Assembly (NCBI RefSeq): GCF_031453555.1
Contig: NZ_JAVIZM010000001.1
Span: 3,293,001-3,357,000, forward strand
DNA: 64,000 nucleotides
DNA from: Bacillus sp. SLBN-46
GTDB taxonomy: Bacteria > Bacillota > Bacilli > Bacillales > Cytobacillaceae
Direction of reading: 5' to 3'
A program made the translations under genes and the position numbers. A model generated the notes under the pieces. That model was not told the origin of the DNA. It was given only the letters and a program-made list of their open reading frames with translations, and did not search any database. Within the stretch, counting starts at the first letter, position 1. The number at the start of each line of letters is the position of its first letter. Of this stretch, positions 8,305 to 17,692 are shown one piece after another.

Positions 8305-9126
8305 ATGACATTTAAAATGATAGTACTAGATTTAGATGATACATTATTACAGGATGACCACACGATTTCTCCTCGTACAAAGCAAGCATTAATGGATGCG
8401 CAGGAAGCTGGTGTCAAGGTTGTATTAGCATCTGGACGCCCTACTTCTGCGATGATTGATATTGCTGAAGAATTGCGTTTAAAGGATTATGGAAGTTTTA
8501 TTTTATCTTTTAATGGCGCAAAAATTACGAACTGCCAAACAGGTGAAGAGCTGTTTAGCAGTACCCTGTCACCAGAAATGGTTCACCAATTATATGATGT
8601 AAGTCGTAGTGAAGATGTTTGGATTCACACGTATGTTGGTGACAGTATTGTCACTGAAGCGGCCAATCAATACACAGATGTGGAATCTGCTATTACCGGC
8701 TTGGAAGTTTTTGAAGTGGATAGCTTTGTAGAGTCTGTAAATGAACCTGTGGTTAAAGTGTTAATGCTTGAAGAGCCAGAAAAGCTTGCAGTGGTTGAGA
8801 AAAAGCTGCAAGAGCAGTTTGCTGGAAAACTTAGTGTCATGCGCTCAAAGCCGTTCTTTTTAGAATTCACAGAGGAAGGTGTAACAAAAGGAACAAGCCT
8901 TAACCATTTGATTGGGCAGCTTGGCATTACTCGTGAAGAAGTCATTGCGATTGGTGACAGCTACAATGATCTAGCGATGATTGAGTTTGCAGGGCTAGGA
9001 GTGGCCATGGGCAACGCGCCTGATGATATCAAGGAAAAAGCGGACTATGTGACCGATACGAATATGAATGATGGTGTTGCCAAGGTTGTTGAGAAGTTTG
9101 TGTTGAATGGCGCAGTTCTAGTTTAA
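8305..9126 (+). CDS. Cof-type HAD-IIB family hydrolase
   Basis: This is a 273-residue haloacid-dehalogenase superfamily phosphatase. Motif I LDLDDTLL (Asp nucleophile, residues 8-15), motif II ASGRPT (about 42-47), and motif III/IV GDSYNDLAM near residue 218 are all present. The IIB cap lies between them, as in Bacillus YwpJ/YcsE-type sugar-phosphate or flavin-nucleotide phosphatases. AAAGGAT lies 10 bases before the ATG. The gene is single, with the 21-bp repeat tract beginning right after its stop. The specific substrate cannot be read from sequence. Confidence 0.9.
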   Translation: MTFKMIVLDLDDTLLQDDHTISPRTKQALMDAQEAGVKVVLASGRPTSAMIDIAEELRLKDYGSFILSFNGAKITNCQTGEELFSSTLSPEMVHQLYDVSRSEDVWIHTYVGDSIVTEAANQYTDVESAITGLEVFEVDSFVESVNEPVVKVLMLEEPEKLAVVEKKLQEQFAGKLSVMRSKPFFLEFTEEGVTKGTSLNHLIGQLGITREEVIAIGDSYNDLAMIEFAGLGVAMGNAPDDIKEKADYVTDTNMNDGVAKVVEKFVLNGAVLV

Positions 9127-9164
9127 ATTAGATTTTTTGGTAATTTCATCCATAATTTGATGAA

Positions 9165-9443
9165 TAAATCGTAAATTTGTAGAATTCCTTCAATTTTGTG
9201 TAGAATTATTACTAATCTGTGTAGAATTCCCATGAATTTGTGTAGAATTAATACTAATTTGTGTAGAATTCCTTTAAATTCGTGTAGAATTTCCATGTTC
9301 ATTTTTATAAATTTGTAGATATCCTTCATTTTTGTGTAGATAAACCTCAAATTTGTGTAAATATCCTTCATTTTTGTGTAGATAAATCCCAAATTTGTGT
9401 AGATATCCATAAATTTTATTTAGATAAATCCGAAATTCGTGAA
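9165..9443. repeat. degenerate 21-bp tandem repeat tract
   Basis: About 13 imperfect units have the form TGTAGAATTCCNNNNAATTTG or the variant TGTAGATAAANNNNAAATTTG, at a 21-bp period. Because 21 is a multiple of three, a 95-codon minus-strand frame stays open (9123-9410), giving a monotonous 7-residue pattern (ILHKFxG, IYTKMKD). No ribosome binding site or family supports it as a gene. The rest of 9127-9600 holds a terminator and the leader of the next gene. Confidence 0.8.
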
Positions 9444-9474
9444 AAGTTCCCTATTTATGTAACCAAAAATCATA

Positions 9475-9512
9475 AAAAATGCTCAACTTCCTCAAAAAGT
9501 TGGGCGTTTTTT
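9475..9512 (+). terminator. terminator between the repeat tract and the coiled-coil gene
   Basis: GCTCAACTT (9481-9489) and AAGTTGGGC (9497-9505) form a stem, with an A tract before and a T run after; it could work in both directions. Confidence 0.75.
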
Positions 9513-9601
9513 ACTATATGTAACCTAGCCCAAGTCTGTCCCCTCTCCCACTCCAAAAGCATAAGCTATTACAAGCAAAATTATAAAAGGCGGAGAGAGG
9601 T

Positions 9602-10393
9602 ATGGGACTATTCATCAATAAGAATGAGCATCCGGATGTTTTTAAAACGAACCACAAACTTAAGGAACCCAATCAAGTTTTTTCACGGCGGGATTTCCTG
9701 ACCGACCTAATGAATGAACAGGAAAAAGCGAATAAATCACTCAAACAGGCTCTGAACAACCTCCATGTTCGTACCATTCATCAAGAGGAAGCACAGGATA
9801 TACATTGGAAAAAGGTCGACAATCAGCTAAATGATTTGAAAAACAGCACCCTTCAGCAAAAGGATATGGAAGACCAAATGATGAAGAGCTTGCTGGCCAT
9901 TCATGAGAAAAATGCACAGCTAAAGACCATTTTAGAAAAAGAATCCGTGTCGAGATCTTCTTTAACAGACCAAGTCAGTCAGTTAAACAAAAGCTATCAA
10001 GAAATTGCCAGCAGGCTGGAACGAAGTGAAGAAGCTAATCAGCAGCTCGCTTTAAAGATGCAGGAACAGCTTGAATTGCAAAAAGAAACGGCGGAAAAAA
10101 TCACGAAACAAGAGGAGTTTCATGGTGGCGTGTTAGAGCGGCTAGATACTCAGGAAGCACTTTTAGACAAAATCGCACGGCAAGTGAACCATATCCGTTC
10201 CATCCTATTTGAACGAACCAATTACTTGGCAGAAAAAATTGATAACGGCTATAAACTCACATCTTCCTATGTTTACAAATTAATGACTGGCTCAGACCAA
10301 CCGTTATCGTTTTTCTTATTGAATCATAAAAAGGAAGAAAAACACGAGGAACTTGAATCAGTCAGTCCAAAAGAAGGAACACCGCTAGATTAA
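9602..10393 (+). CDS. coiled-coil protein of unknown function
   Basis: This 263-residue soluble protein has a ribosome binding site (GGAGAGAGG) just upstream of the ATG. Residues about 35-195 are dominated by heptad-rich, Gln/Glu/Lys-rich coiled coil, with a short conserved-looking end (ILFERTNYLAEKIDNGYKLTSSYVYKLM, residues about 198-225). There is no signal peptide or membrane segment. A strong terminator overlaps the stop, so it is monocistronic. Similar proteins occur in Bacillus genomes as conserved hypotheticals. No function is proposed. Confidence 0.75.
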   Translation: MGLFINKNEHPDVFKTNHKLKEPNQVFSRRDFLTDLMNEQEKANKSLKQALNNLHVRTIHQEEAQDIHWKKVDNQLNDLKNSTLQQKDMEDQMMKSLLAIHEKNAQLKTILEKESVSRSSLTDQVSQLNKSYQEIASRLERSEEANQQLALKMQEQLELQKETAEKITKQEEFHGGVLERLDTQEALLDKIARQVNHIRSILFERTNYLAEKIDNGYKLTSSYVYKLMTGSDQPLSFFLLNHKKEEKHEELESVSPKEGTPLD

Positions 10394-10412
10394 GATGGCG
10401 GTGTTCCTTCTT
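10373..10412 (+). terminator. terminator of the coiled-coil gene
   Basis: A 13-bp stem GAAGGAACACCGC (10373-10385) pairs with 10398-10410, followed by TTTTA. The left arm overlaps the last codons. Confidence 0.88.
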
Positions 10413-10471
10413 TTACTTATTAAACGGACGGCCCAATGTTGCCAGCGTGCCCTTGAGTTTTTACCAACTGC

Positions 10472-10500
10472 TTAACCCGATACATAAAGATTTGTATAGT
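10472..10500 (+). promoter_or_regulatory. possible SigA promoter of the DUF3231 gene
   Basis: TTAACC (10472-10477), a 17-bp spacer and TATAGT (10495-10500) lie about 95 bases before the chosen start codon. The -35 is weak; a sporulation promoter cannot be excluded. Confidence 0.35.
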
Positions 10501-10599
10501 ACGACAATCATAATTTCTTCTTTTGAAAATGTCTTGGAAATAAAATTCCATATTATTGACCAAAATATATATGTTAATACAAACCAAAGGAGGCTGTCT

Positions 10600-11145
10600 A
10601 TGACCAATATATTTGAATCCCTAAAAGACCTTTTTGCACCAATGGCAGACGATGAGAGAAAGAATCCCTTACATATTGGAGAAGTGAACCACTTTTGGCT
10701 TTTACTTACCTTAGTTGAAGAAGGTATTATGATATTTGAGTTAGGACTAAATACAACAACGGATGATCAATTGATTCATGCCTTTACGAATGGACACCAA
10801 TCCGCGAAAGACGTAAGTCAGCGCCTGCGTACCTTTTTTATCAATGAAGGTATTCCATTACCACCATCCTCAGAGAATAAACCAAAGTCAGATCCAAATG
10901 CGGTCCCACTTGGGGTTAAATATACCGATGAGGAGCTAGTTAACCTAGTATCTGCTAAGGTTGCAGCTGAGATTACGCTTATAGGTCAAGGATTAGCACT
11001 CTGTGTAAGAAATGATGCCTGCAAGATGTTTTTTGAAATACAATTTGAAATATTTAAGTATGGCTCTTCGCTGAAAAAGTTGATGCGTGAACGTGGATGG
11101 CTAAAGGTCCCTCCCTATTACTATCCACCAGGCTCACCAAATTAA
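10600..11145 (+). CDS. DUF3231 family protein
   Basis: This 181-residue protein matches the DUF3231 family found in spore-forming Bacillaceae. The pattern LGVKYTDEELVNLVSAKVAAEI, the CVRNDACKMFFEIQFE segment and the ending MRERGWLKVPPYYYPP are typical. Full members have two such halves; this protein has one full half plus a shorter N-terminal part. The start at 10600 is chosen because AAAGGAGG (10586-10593) precedes it by 6 bases; a longer frame from 10447 has no ribosome binding site. A strong terminator follows. A spore-related role is often assumed but unproven. Confidence 0.82.
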   Translation: MTNIFESLKDLFAPMADDERKNPLHIGEVNHFWLLLTLVEEGIMIFELGLNTTTDDQLIHAFTNGHQSAKDVSQRLRTFFINEGIPLPPSSENKPKSDPNAVPLGVKYTDEELVNLVSAKVAAEITLIGQGLALCVRNDACKMFFEIQFEIFKYGSSLKKLMRERGWLKVPPYYYPPGSPN

Positions 11146-11191
11146 ACAAAAACCGTTCATGCCATCATCCGGCATGAACGGTTTTTGTTAA
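11143..11191. terminator. bidirectional terminator between the DUF3231 gene and ppaC
   Basis: A 19-bp perfect stem (11145-11163 with 11171-11189) contains ACCGTTCATGCC and its complement, flanked by A and T tracts on both sides. Confidence 0.92.
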
Positions 11192-11197
11192 TGAATA

Positions 11198-12136
11198 TTA
11201 AAATTCACCTTTATTAAAGATATCAGTTAACACTGGAACGATTTGCTTCTTACGAGAAACAACGCCCTTTAGGGTAGCTGTATTATTTGTAAGAGTAACA
11301 TTGTATGCTTTTTCAACAGCAACAGCTTTGCTTCCTAAAGCTAAACCAACAGAATCATTTGTTAAGATGTCAGTTACAACAAATAGGAATAAATCTAAGT
11401 TCTTTTCTTCGATGATGGAAGAAATAGACGCTTCTATTTCCGTTTGGCGAGCAAGCACATCAGCCGTGTCAACCACGTTTACTTGAGCGATTTCCACTTT
11501 GCTTGAGCCCATTTCAAAGCCTTTTGCGTCAAGGCTTAGAAGTTCAGCGATTGATTTGTCACGAACATCTGCCCCTGCTTTCAACATTTCAAGTCCGTAG
11601 CTTTCCGCATCAACACCAGCAATGGCAGCAAGTTCACGTGCAGCTGCCACATCTTCTGGAGTGCAGGTTGGAGATTTGAAAAGTAATGAGTCAGAGATAA
11701 TTGCTGATAACATCAAACCAGCGATCTCAGGCTTAATTTCTTTGCCATTTTCTTTGTACATTTTATTGAGAATCGTAGCAGTACAGCCTACAGGCTCACA
11801 ACGGTAGTATAACGGATCACTTGTTTCGAAATTGGCAATACGGTGATGGTCGATTACTTCTAATACACGAACATCCGCAATATCGTTGGCACTTTGTTGG
11901 CGCTCATTGTGGTCTACTAAAATAACGGAGTTTACCTCAGCTGACACTGCTTCCACTAAACGAGGAGTCTCAGCATTGAATTGAGTAAGTGCAAATTGTG
12001 TTTCACCGTTAATTTGACCTAGGCGGACAGGTTCAACATCCATGCCTAATTGTTTTTTCAAATCTGCATATGCAATAGCAGAACAAATTGTATCTGTGTC
12101 GGGATTTTTATGACCGAAAATAAGTACTTTTTCCAT
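11198..12136 (-). CDS. ppaC: manganese-dependent inorganic pyrophosphatase
   Basis: This 312-residue family II pyrophosphatase hydrolyses PPi to 2 Pi and drives biosynthesis. DHH-superfamily motifs are clear: [13 protein letters not shown] (residues 8-20), VDHNE (about 74-78), DHHRI (about 96-100), and a C-terminal substrate-binding SRKKQIVP (Arg/Lys-rich) near residue 295. The length matches B. subtilis PpaC. It lies downstream of sigD on the same strand but has its own promoter at 12205-12233. It ends in a bidirectional terminator. Confidence 0.97.
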   Translation of the reverse strand: MEKVLIFGHKNPDTDTICSAIAYADLKKQLGMDVEPVRLGQINGETQFALTQFNAETPRLVEAVSAEVNSVILVDHNERQQSANDIADVRVLEVIDHHRIANFETSDPLYYRCEPVGCTATILNKMYKENGKEIKPEIAGLMLSAIISDSLLFKSPTCTPEDVAAARELAAIAGVDAESYGLEMLKAGADVRDKSIAELLSLDAKGFEMGSSKVEIAQVNVVDTADVLARQTEIEASISSIIEEKNLDLFLFVVTDILTNDSVGLALGSKAVAVEKAYNVTLTNNTATLKGVVSRKKQIVPVLTDIFNKGEF

Positions 12137-12204
12137 GTTACTACTCCTAATCGTATGAAATTATGTAGGACAAGCCCAAACAGATGGGAATGACCCCATC
12201 AAAA

Positions 12205-12233
12205 ATTATATATTATTCTGTTAAAGGATTCAA
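12205..12233 (-). promoter_or_regulatory. SigA promoter of ppaC
   Basis: On the minus strand TTGAAT (12228-12233), a 17-bp spacer and TATAAT (12205-12210) are followed by a small leader hairpin, GATGGG with its complement at about 12183-12200. Confidence 0.65.
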
Positions 12234-12271
12234 AACAAAAACTGTCCCTTAACACAATATATCCTACATCT

Positions 12272-13075
12272 CTATAAAAAGGAATCCAAAGAATAACCCT
12301 TGGCTTCAAAGCTCTGTCTTAAGCGTAAAATCGCTCGTGAATGAATTTGAGAGATTCTTCCTTTTGTGAGATTCAAGACTTCTGAAATCTCTACTTGAGT
12401 TAAACCCTCATAATATAATAATGAAATGACTAGTCTTTCTTTTTCTGGCATTTTATCAATACATGCAGCCATCATTTGCTTAAAATCCGCCATTTGTAAC
12501 CTGCGGTCATGATTGCTAGAGTGATCATCCTTAATCTGATCCAATCGACTTTGCTGTTTCCCATCATCCTCGTTAGAATTCAACGGTTCATTAAGTGATA
12601 GCAGTGTGGACACTGATAACGCAGCCATTGCTTGGTCGACTTCATCCAGTGGAATGTTCAAATATTGGCTAAGCTCCTCTTCAGAGGGAGATCTCATCAA
12701 ATTTTGCTCTAACTCCCGAAAAGCACTGTTTAGTTTTTTGGCTTTATCTCTAAGTCCTCTTGGTACCCAATCCATTTGGCGGATCCCATCTAGCATGGCT
12801 CCCTTTATTCTCCACAAGCCGAAAGTGTCAAATTGATAACCCTGTTTGTAATCAAATTTCTTAATTGCTTCAAGTAAGCCTATATAGCCTAACCCAACTA
12901 AGTCCTCTTTCGGAATAATACGTTGCGGGATACTAAGACTCATTCGATTAGCCATTTGCTCAACCAAGTACATGTACTGTTTGACCAGTTTTTCCTGTGA
13001 CCTTGAATCATGATTTTCACGATAAGTCCTCCACAATAAATCGTGTGGTAGGCCTTCTTTAATACTTGGATTCAA
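12272..13075 (-). CDS. sigD: flagellar RNA polymerase sigma factor SigD (FliA)
   Basis: This 267-residue sigma-28 factor directs transcription of flagellin, hook-associated and chemotaxis genes. Region 2 is seen at residues about 25-100 (VGLGYIGLLEAIKKFDYKQGYQFDTFGLWRIKGAMLDGIRQMDWVPR). Region 3 follows (SPSEEELSQYLNIPLDEV), and region 4 holds EGLTQVEISEVLNLTKGRISQIH near the C-terminus. The TTG start has AGGAGGG upstream. It is the last gene of the long flgB operon, as in B. subtilis. Six matching SigD promoters in this window are its likely targets, and FlgM (36 kb) is its anti-sigma factor. Confidence 0.96.
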   Translation of the reverse strand: MNPSIKEGLPHDLLWRTYRENHDSRSQEKLVKQYMYLVEQMANRMSLSIPQRIIPKEDLVGLGYIGLLEAIKKFDYKQGYQFDTFGLWRIKGAMLDGIRQMDWVPRGLRDKAKKLNSAFRELEQNLMRSPSEEELSQYLNIPLDEVDQAMAALSVSTLLSLNEPLNSNEDDGKQQSRLDQIKDDHSSNHDRRLQMADFKQMMAACIDKMPEKERLVISLLYYEGLTQVEISEVLNLTKGRISQIHSRAILRLRQSFEAKGYSLDSFL

Positions 13076-13129
13076 CGTTTATCCCTCCTAGTCTCAGGTT
13101 CTTCATGTATGGATGGTATACTTAATTTA

Positions 13130-13468
13130 TCAGATTTCTTTGTTTTCCCCATTGTGCAAAGCAGTAAGAGGAATCTGCTGGAACGATGATGATTCTTCTT
13201 CAATTACGGCTTCCCCTAGTTTTTCTAGTTCTAGATCTAGATAACTAGCCTCTCCCGTATTTTGATTTTCAACTTGGCTAGAGGATTTTTTCAAACTCAG
13301 TTGATATAAAACAACGCGTAAAATATACCCTAATACAAAAAATATTACAAAACCTATACCTGCTCTGAACACGGAAGTCTGCCACGTATTGTTCGTAAAT
13401 GAAAATAAATAAGTAAGGAGGAATGCGGTCAACCCAATCATTGTATTAACTTTCCAATTTAATACCAT
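13130..13468 (-). CDS. two-helix membrane protein of unknown function in the fla operon
   Basis: This 112-residue protein has two predicted membrane helices (residues about 8-24 and 33-52), then a hydrophilic acidic tail rich in Glu and Ser. AGGAGGGTCC precedes the start. It lies between flhG and sigD, where B. subtilis has cheB-cheA-cheW-cheC-cheD, so it replaces the chemotaxis block at that point. No family was recognised. The position suggests a motility role, but that is inference from context only. Confidence 0.7.
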   Translation of the reverse strand: MVLNWKVNTMIGLTAFLLTYLFSFTNNTWQTSVFRAGIGFVIFFVLGYILRVVLYQLSLKKSSSQVENQNTGEASYLDLELEKLGEAVIEEESSSFQQIPLTALHNGENKEI

Positions 13469-13480
13469 AGGACCCTCCTC

Positions 13481-14365
13481 TTAAAATGATTTTCCTTTTG
13501 AGAAAATTCTTTCTAAAAAATTGCGTATCCCCTTGCTTGACGTATTTATAGATTCATCAGACTCTGGTAAAAAGGAATAGACAATTTGCTTAATGTTTTT
13601 TGAGGCCTCACAATTTGGATAGGACATAAAAAATGGAATTTGAGCTCTCACAGATTGTCGAACATGAATATCTTCCATTAAGAACCCTAAGGTCATTAAT
13701 TTAAATTTTAAAAAACTACTAGAAGCATTTTTTATTGCTCTTGATGTATCGACTGCTTCTCGATAGGTCTGAGCACGGTTCACCACTAACCTAACATTAG
13801 GAGTGTGTTTCGTGAACTGCATGACAGTTTTCAACACAGCATAGGAATCAGCAATGGCTGTCGGTTCAGGAGTGGTAACCAAAATGGTTTCATCTGAAGC
13901 CAAAATAAAATCTACAAGCTCTCTTGATATCCCCGCACCAGTGTCTAGTAAAATAAAATCAGCATAGGTTTGAAGTTCCTGAATCTGACTCCAAAAGTAC
14001 GCTAGCGTATTAGGATCTAATTCCATAAGATCCTGAATCTCAAGTCCACCTGAAATATAATCTATGCCTGCCGTTCCCTTTTCTAACACATCCCAAATAG
14101 ATTTTTGCCGATGCAAAACATCAGCTAGACTATTCCGTGCCGTGATTCCCATTAGGATATTAATATTTGCAGTTGATAAATCTAAATCCAGCACGACTAC
14201 CTTTTTACCAACTGCATTTAAACCTAACGCAAAGTTTAGAGTAAAATTTGATTTTCCTACTCCACCCTTTCCGCTCGTAATCGTAATTACACGTGCAGAA
14301 TGTTTTTCTTCCTGCTGTACATTAAATCGATGCATATATTCTCTTAGACTTTGTGCTTGATCCAT
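13481..14365 (-). CDS. flhG: flagellum number/site regulator FlhG (MinD-like ATPase)
   Basis: This 294-residue ParA/MinD-type ATPase (YlxH) works with FlhF to set flagellar placement and number. The N-terminal MDQAQSLREYM is the DQAxxLR motif that stimulates FlhF GTPase. The deviant Walker A GKGGVGKS is at 32-39, with VLDLDLSTANINILMG (switch I) and LLDTGAGIS after it. The C-terminal basic helix gives membrane affinity. The start lies one base after the flhF stop, indicating coupling. Confidence 0.95.
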   Translation of the reverse strand: MDQAQSLREYMHRFNVQQEEKHSARVITITSGKGGVGKSNFTLNFALGLNAVGKKVVVLDLDLSTANINILMGITARNSLADVLHRQKSIWDVLEKGTAGIDYISGGLEIQDLMELDPNTLAYFWSQIQELQTYADFILLDTGAGISRELVDFILASDETILVTTPEPTAIADSYAVLKTVMQFTKHTPNVRLVVNRAQTYREAVDTSRAIKNASSSFLKFKLMTLGFLMEDIHVRQSVRAQIPFFMSYPNCEASKNIKQIVYSFLPESDESINTSSKGIRNFLERIFSKGKSF

Positions 14366-14366
14366 T

Positions 14367-15662
14367 TTATTTTTCCTTTCCTAATAAGTATCTAGCAAGC
14401 ATTGTCGCATCGACAGTCGTTATGTCCTCAGGTACACTTTGTCCATTCGTGATGTACGATAATTGATAAGGGTATTTAAAGGCTATATTTAGAATCGAAC
14501 CATAGCTGGAGGTTTCATCAAATTTTGTTAGGATCAGTTTTTGAATTGGGCTTTCTAAAAACTCATTCAACAATATTTCCATATCTTCAAACTTCGTTGT
14601 CATACTTAATACTAGATAATTGTCACTCTCAAGAGGATGATTTAAAAATTGATTAATTGATTCACGGTATTCCACTTCTTTATAATTCCGGCCAGTGGTA
14701 TCCATATAGATTAGGTCATAATGTTCTAGTTTTTTAAGAGCAGTACCTAGTTCGTCTGCGGTACGAACGACTTCAACTGGAACATTTAAAATACCAGCAT
14801 ATGTTTTTAGCTGTTCTACAGCAGCAATCCGATACACATCAGTCGTGATCATTGCTACTCTACGCTTTTGTTTTAATACCTGTTCCGTAGCTAGTTTTGC
14901 AATAGAAGTTGTTTTCCCCACGCCCGTTGGTCCAATTACATTGATCATTCGTGTTCGTTCATGAACCATATTTGACACGGGTAATTTTTTTTCAATCATT
15001 TCTGTGATAATGGTAAGGAGTTCTTGCTCAATGATGTCCTCACTTAAGTCAACAATTGACTCATACTTCAATAGAATACCATTTACGATTTCTGAAACTA
15101 CTTCCTCTTCAACACCCTGCTTTTTTAATCTGGTTACCCATTTGGACATCCCAGCAGGTAAAGCATCTTCCTGTTGGCCATTCATCATAAATGTCATCAT
15201 CATTTTTTTCATTTGCAGGAGTTCATCAAGTAAAGGGCCTTCTTTTTCGGAAGCCATACTAGAAGATGAAATCTTTTTTTCAGCTTCCGGGGACTTAATA
15301 GGCGTTTGTGCTTCTGTCTTTTCTGATCCGCTAGAGGTTTTTGAATAATAATTATATAACCCTTGAGGATTCTTGTGAAAACCAGATGGATTCCCTTCTG
15401 TTTTACTTTCAAATTTGTTCATATTTGGAAGTAGTTTTTCTGGCTTATCCTTTATTTCTAGAGTAAATTTAGGTTCAACACTAGGCCTTTCCTTTTCTAA
15501 GGAATAAGCCGTTACTTCAAATTTTTGTTTAGCGAATAGACCGAAAACTCCACCTTTTTTGACCGTTCTGGTATTGACGATAATCGCATTTTCACCTAAT
15601 TGCTGTCGTACCATTTTTAAAGCTAGTGGCATAGAATCTGCAACGATTTTTTTGGTTTTCAT
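14367..15662 (-). CDS. flhF: flagellar SRP-like GTPase FlhF
   Basis: This 431-residue SIMIBI GTPase recruits early flagellar parts to the assembly site. The basic N-terminal domain (1-60) is followed by a low-complexity Ser/Lys/Pro linker (60-140). The NG domain has G1 GPTGVGKT (244-251), MITTDVYRIAAVEQL (G2 region), YMDTTGR (G3) and LTKFDET (G4). It overlaps the end of flhA by 4 bases and is followed directly by flhG. Confidence 0.96.
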   Translation of the reverse strand: MKTKKIVADSMPLALKMVRQQLGENAIIVNTRTVKKGGVFGLFAKQKFEVTAYSLEKERPSVEPKFTLEIKDKPEKLLPNMNKFESKTEGNPSGFHKNPQGLYNYYSKTSSGSEKTEAQTPIKSPEAEKKISSSSMASEKEGPLLDELLQMKKMMMTFMMNGQQEDALPAGMSKWVTRLKKQGVEEEVVSEIVNGILLKYESIVDLSEDIIEQELLTIITEMIEKKLPVSNMVHERTRMINVIGPTGVGKTTSIAKLATEQVLKQKRRVAMITTDVYRIAAVEQLKTYAGILNVPVEVVRTADELGTALKKLEHYDLIYMDTTGRNYKEVEYRESINQFLNHPLESDNYLVLSMTTKFEDMEILLNEFLESPIQKLILTKFDETSSYGSILNIAFKYPYQLSYITNGQSVPEDITTVDATMLARYLLGKEK

Positions 15663-17692
15663 ATATTCACTACTCCTATACTTTGGATCTCAATATTAGG
15701 TTCCAGTTCCGTATAAGCGAGAACAGGCACGGTTGGCATAATTTTATCTACAAATTGTTTTAAATACATCCGAATGTTTGGAGAAGTTAGGAATATAGGA
15801 AGACCTCCTGCTTTCACCACTCGGTCAATTTGTTCCTGTAAGACTTCCGTAATCCTTCTTGAAGTCTGTGGATCCATAGAAAGATAATAACCTCCTGCTT
15901 CCGTTTGCTGAATACAATCCGAAATCCCTTTTTCTAATGTTGCCCCAGCTGTTAAAACATTAATAATTCCGTTCTCTGAGTACTGCTCAGTAATTTGTTG
16001 GGTTAAGGACTGACGAACATATTCTGTTAACACTCTTGGTTCTTTTGTATAAACGGCGTAATCTGCAAGAGTTTCAAAGATTGCCGCTAAATCTCGAATA
16101 GATATTTGCTCTCGTAAAAGGTTTTGTAATACCTTCTGAATATCACCAGTTGATAGTAAGTTAGGTACCAGTTCGTCAACCAAATTAGGGTGAGTTGTTT
16201 TCAAGTTTTCAACTAATTCTTTTGTTTCTTCTCTTCGAAGTAGTTGGTACGCATATTGTTTTAAAACCTCAGTTAAATGAGTGGCAATCACGGATGGAGG
16301 ATCCACAATCATATATCCCATTAACTCGGCCATTTGTTTTGCTTCCAAGCTTACCCATTTAGCTGGAAGGCCAAATGCTGGTTCAATTACTTGTATTCCG
16401 TCTAGTGTATCGTCTTCTGCTCCTTGATTCATTGCTAGGAAATGATCCAGGTAAACCTCACCTTCAGCAATGCGATTCCCACGGAATTTTAGAACATATT
16501 GGTTCGGAGTTAATTGCAAATTATCTCGAATCCGAATGGTAGGAATGACCAATCCTAATTCAATTGCAAATTGTCTACGTATCATGACGATCCTATCAAG
16601 AATGTCTCCACCCTGTTTTTGATCTGCTAATGGAATTAATCCATATCCAATTTCAAGTTCGAGTGTATCAAGTTGAAGTAAAGTAATTACTTTTTCTGGA
16701 TTGCTAATGTCTTCTTCCATTGCTTCCATTTCAACTTGCTCATTTAAAAGTTCCTCTTTTTGTGCATTTTTTTGCATTGTATACGCACTAAACGCCAATA
16801 ACCCAGCCACTGGCAATGTTAAGAAAAGACCAATCGGAGTAAATAACCCAAGCATAAAAATAGTTCCTGCAACAATATAAAGCAGTTTTGGGTAATTAAA
16901 AATCTGCTTCATAATATCTGAACCTAAGCTGCCATCAGTAGCAGCACGGGTTACTGTGATACCGGTTGCAGTAGAAATAAGTAACGCCGGTACTTGACTG
17001 ACTAATCCATCACCGACAGACAACAGGGTAAAAGTGCTGGCTGCCTCTGCAAATCCCATCCCATGAATAGCCATTCCAATGATGAATCCACCAATAACAT
17101 TGATCATGAGGATAATAATACCTGCAATAGCATCTCCTTTAACAAACTTACTTGCCCCGTCCATTGCACCGTAAAAATCAGATTCCTGTTCAATTTTTCT
17201 GCGTCGTGCTCGTGCATCCTGTTCGCTAATTAACCCCGCATTCATATCAGCATCAATACTCATCTGCTTACCAGGCATCGCATCCAATGTAAATCGAGCG
17301 GCTACTTCTGCAACCCTTTCGGAGCCTTTCGTAATAACAATAAATTGAATAACGACAAGAATTAAAAACACGATAAAACCGATAACAGGGTTCCCACCAA
17401 TTACAAAGGAACCGAAGGTCTCGATTACTTTCCCGCCATCCGCCTTTGATAGGATGGAACGAGTGGTTGACACATTAAGTGCTAAACGAAATAAAGTGGT
17501 TATCAATAAAGCTGTAGGAAAAATGGAAAAATCCAATGGTTCCTTTGTATTCATTGCTACCAGCAAAATCATCAATGAGGCACAGATGTTGAAGATTAAT
17601 AGAAAATCCAATAGTATTGTTGGCAGTGGAATAATCATCATCGTAACAATCAAAATAACAACGATGAAAACGGAAAGCTCTTTTATTTTCAT
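15659..17692 (-). CDS. flhA: flagellar type III export gate protein FlhA
   Basis: This 677-residue inner-membrane export gate protein has eight hydrophobic segments in residues 1-320. They include the conserved FHIPEP-like loop region with TKGSERVAEVAARFTLDAMPGKQMSIDADMNAG. The C-terminal cytosolic domain (about 350-677) docks chaperone-substrate complexes such as FliS-flagellin. The length fits the family (B. subtilis 677). It overlaps flhB upstream by 4 bases and flhF downstream by 4. Confidence 0.97.
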   Translation of the reverse strand: MKIKELSVFIVVILIVTMMIIPLPTILLDFLLIFNICASLMILLVAMNTKEPLDFSIFPTALLITTLFRLALNVSTTRSILSKADGGKVIETFGSFVIGGNPVIGFIVFLILVVIQFIVITKGSERVAEVAARFTLDAMPGKQMSIDADMNAGLISEQDARARRRKIEQESDFYGAMDGASKFVKGDAIAGIIILMINVIGGFIIGMAIHGMGFAEAASTFTLLSVGDGLVSQVPALLISTATGITVTRAATDGSLGSDIMKQIFNYPKLLYIVAGTIFMLGLFTPIGLFLTLPVAGLLAFSAYTMQKNAQKEELLNEQVEMEAMEEDISNPEKVITLLQLDTLELEIGYGLIPLADQKQGGDILDRIVMIRRQFAIELGLVIPTIRIRDNLQLTPNQYVLKFRGNRIAEGEVYLDHFLAMNQGAEDDTLDGIQVIEPAFGLPAKWVSLEAKQMAELMGYMIVDPPSVIATHLTEVLKQYAYQLLRREETKELVENLKTTHPNLVDELVPNLLSTGDIQKVLQNLLREQISIRDLAAIFETLADYAVYTKEPRVLTEYVRQSLTQQITEQYSENGIINVLTAGATLEKGISDCIQQTEAGGYYLSMDPQTSRRITEVLQEQIDRVVKAGGLPIFLTSPNIRMYLKQFVDKIMPTVPVLAYTELEPNIEIQSIGVVNI

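Noticed and set aside
9123..9410. 95-codon minus-strand frame as a real gene
   Set aside because: It is produced by the 21-bp repeat whose period is a multiple of three; no ribosome binding site and no recognisable domain.
10447..10599. N-terminal extension of the DUF3231 protein
   Set aside because: No ribosome binding site at 10447, extension does not resemble the family, and AAAGGAGG marks the start at 10600.
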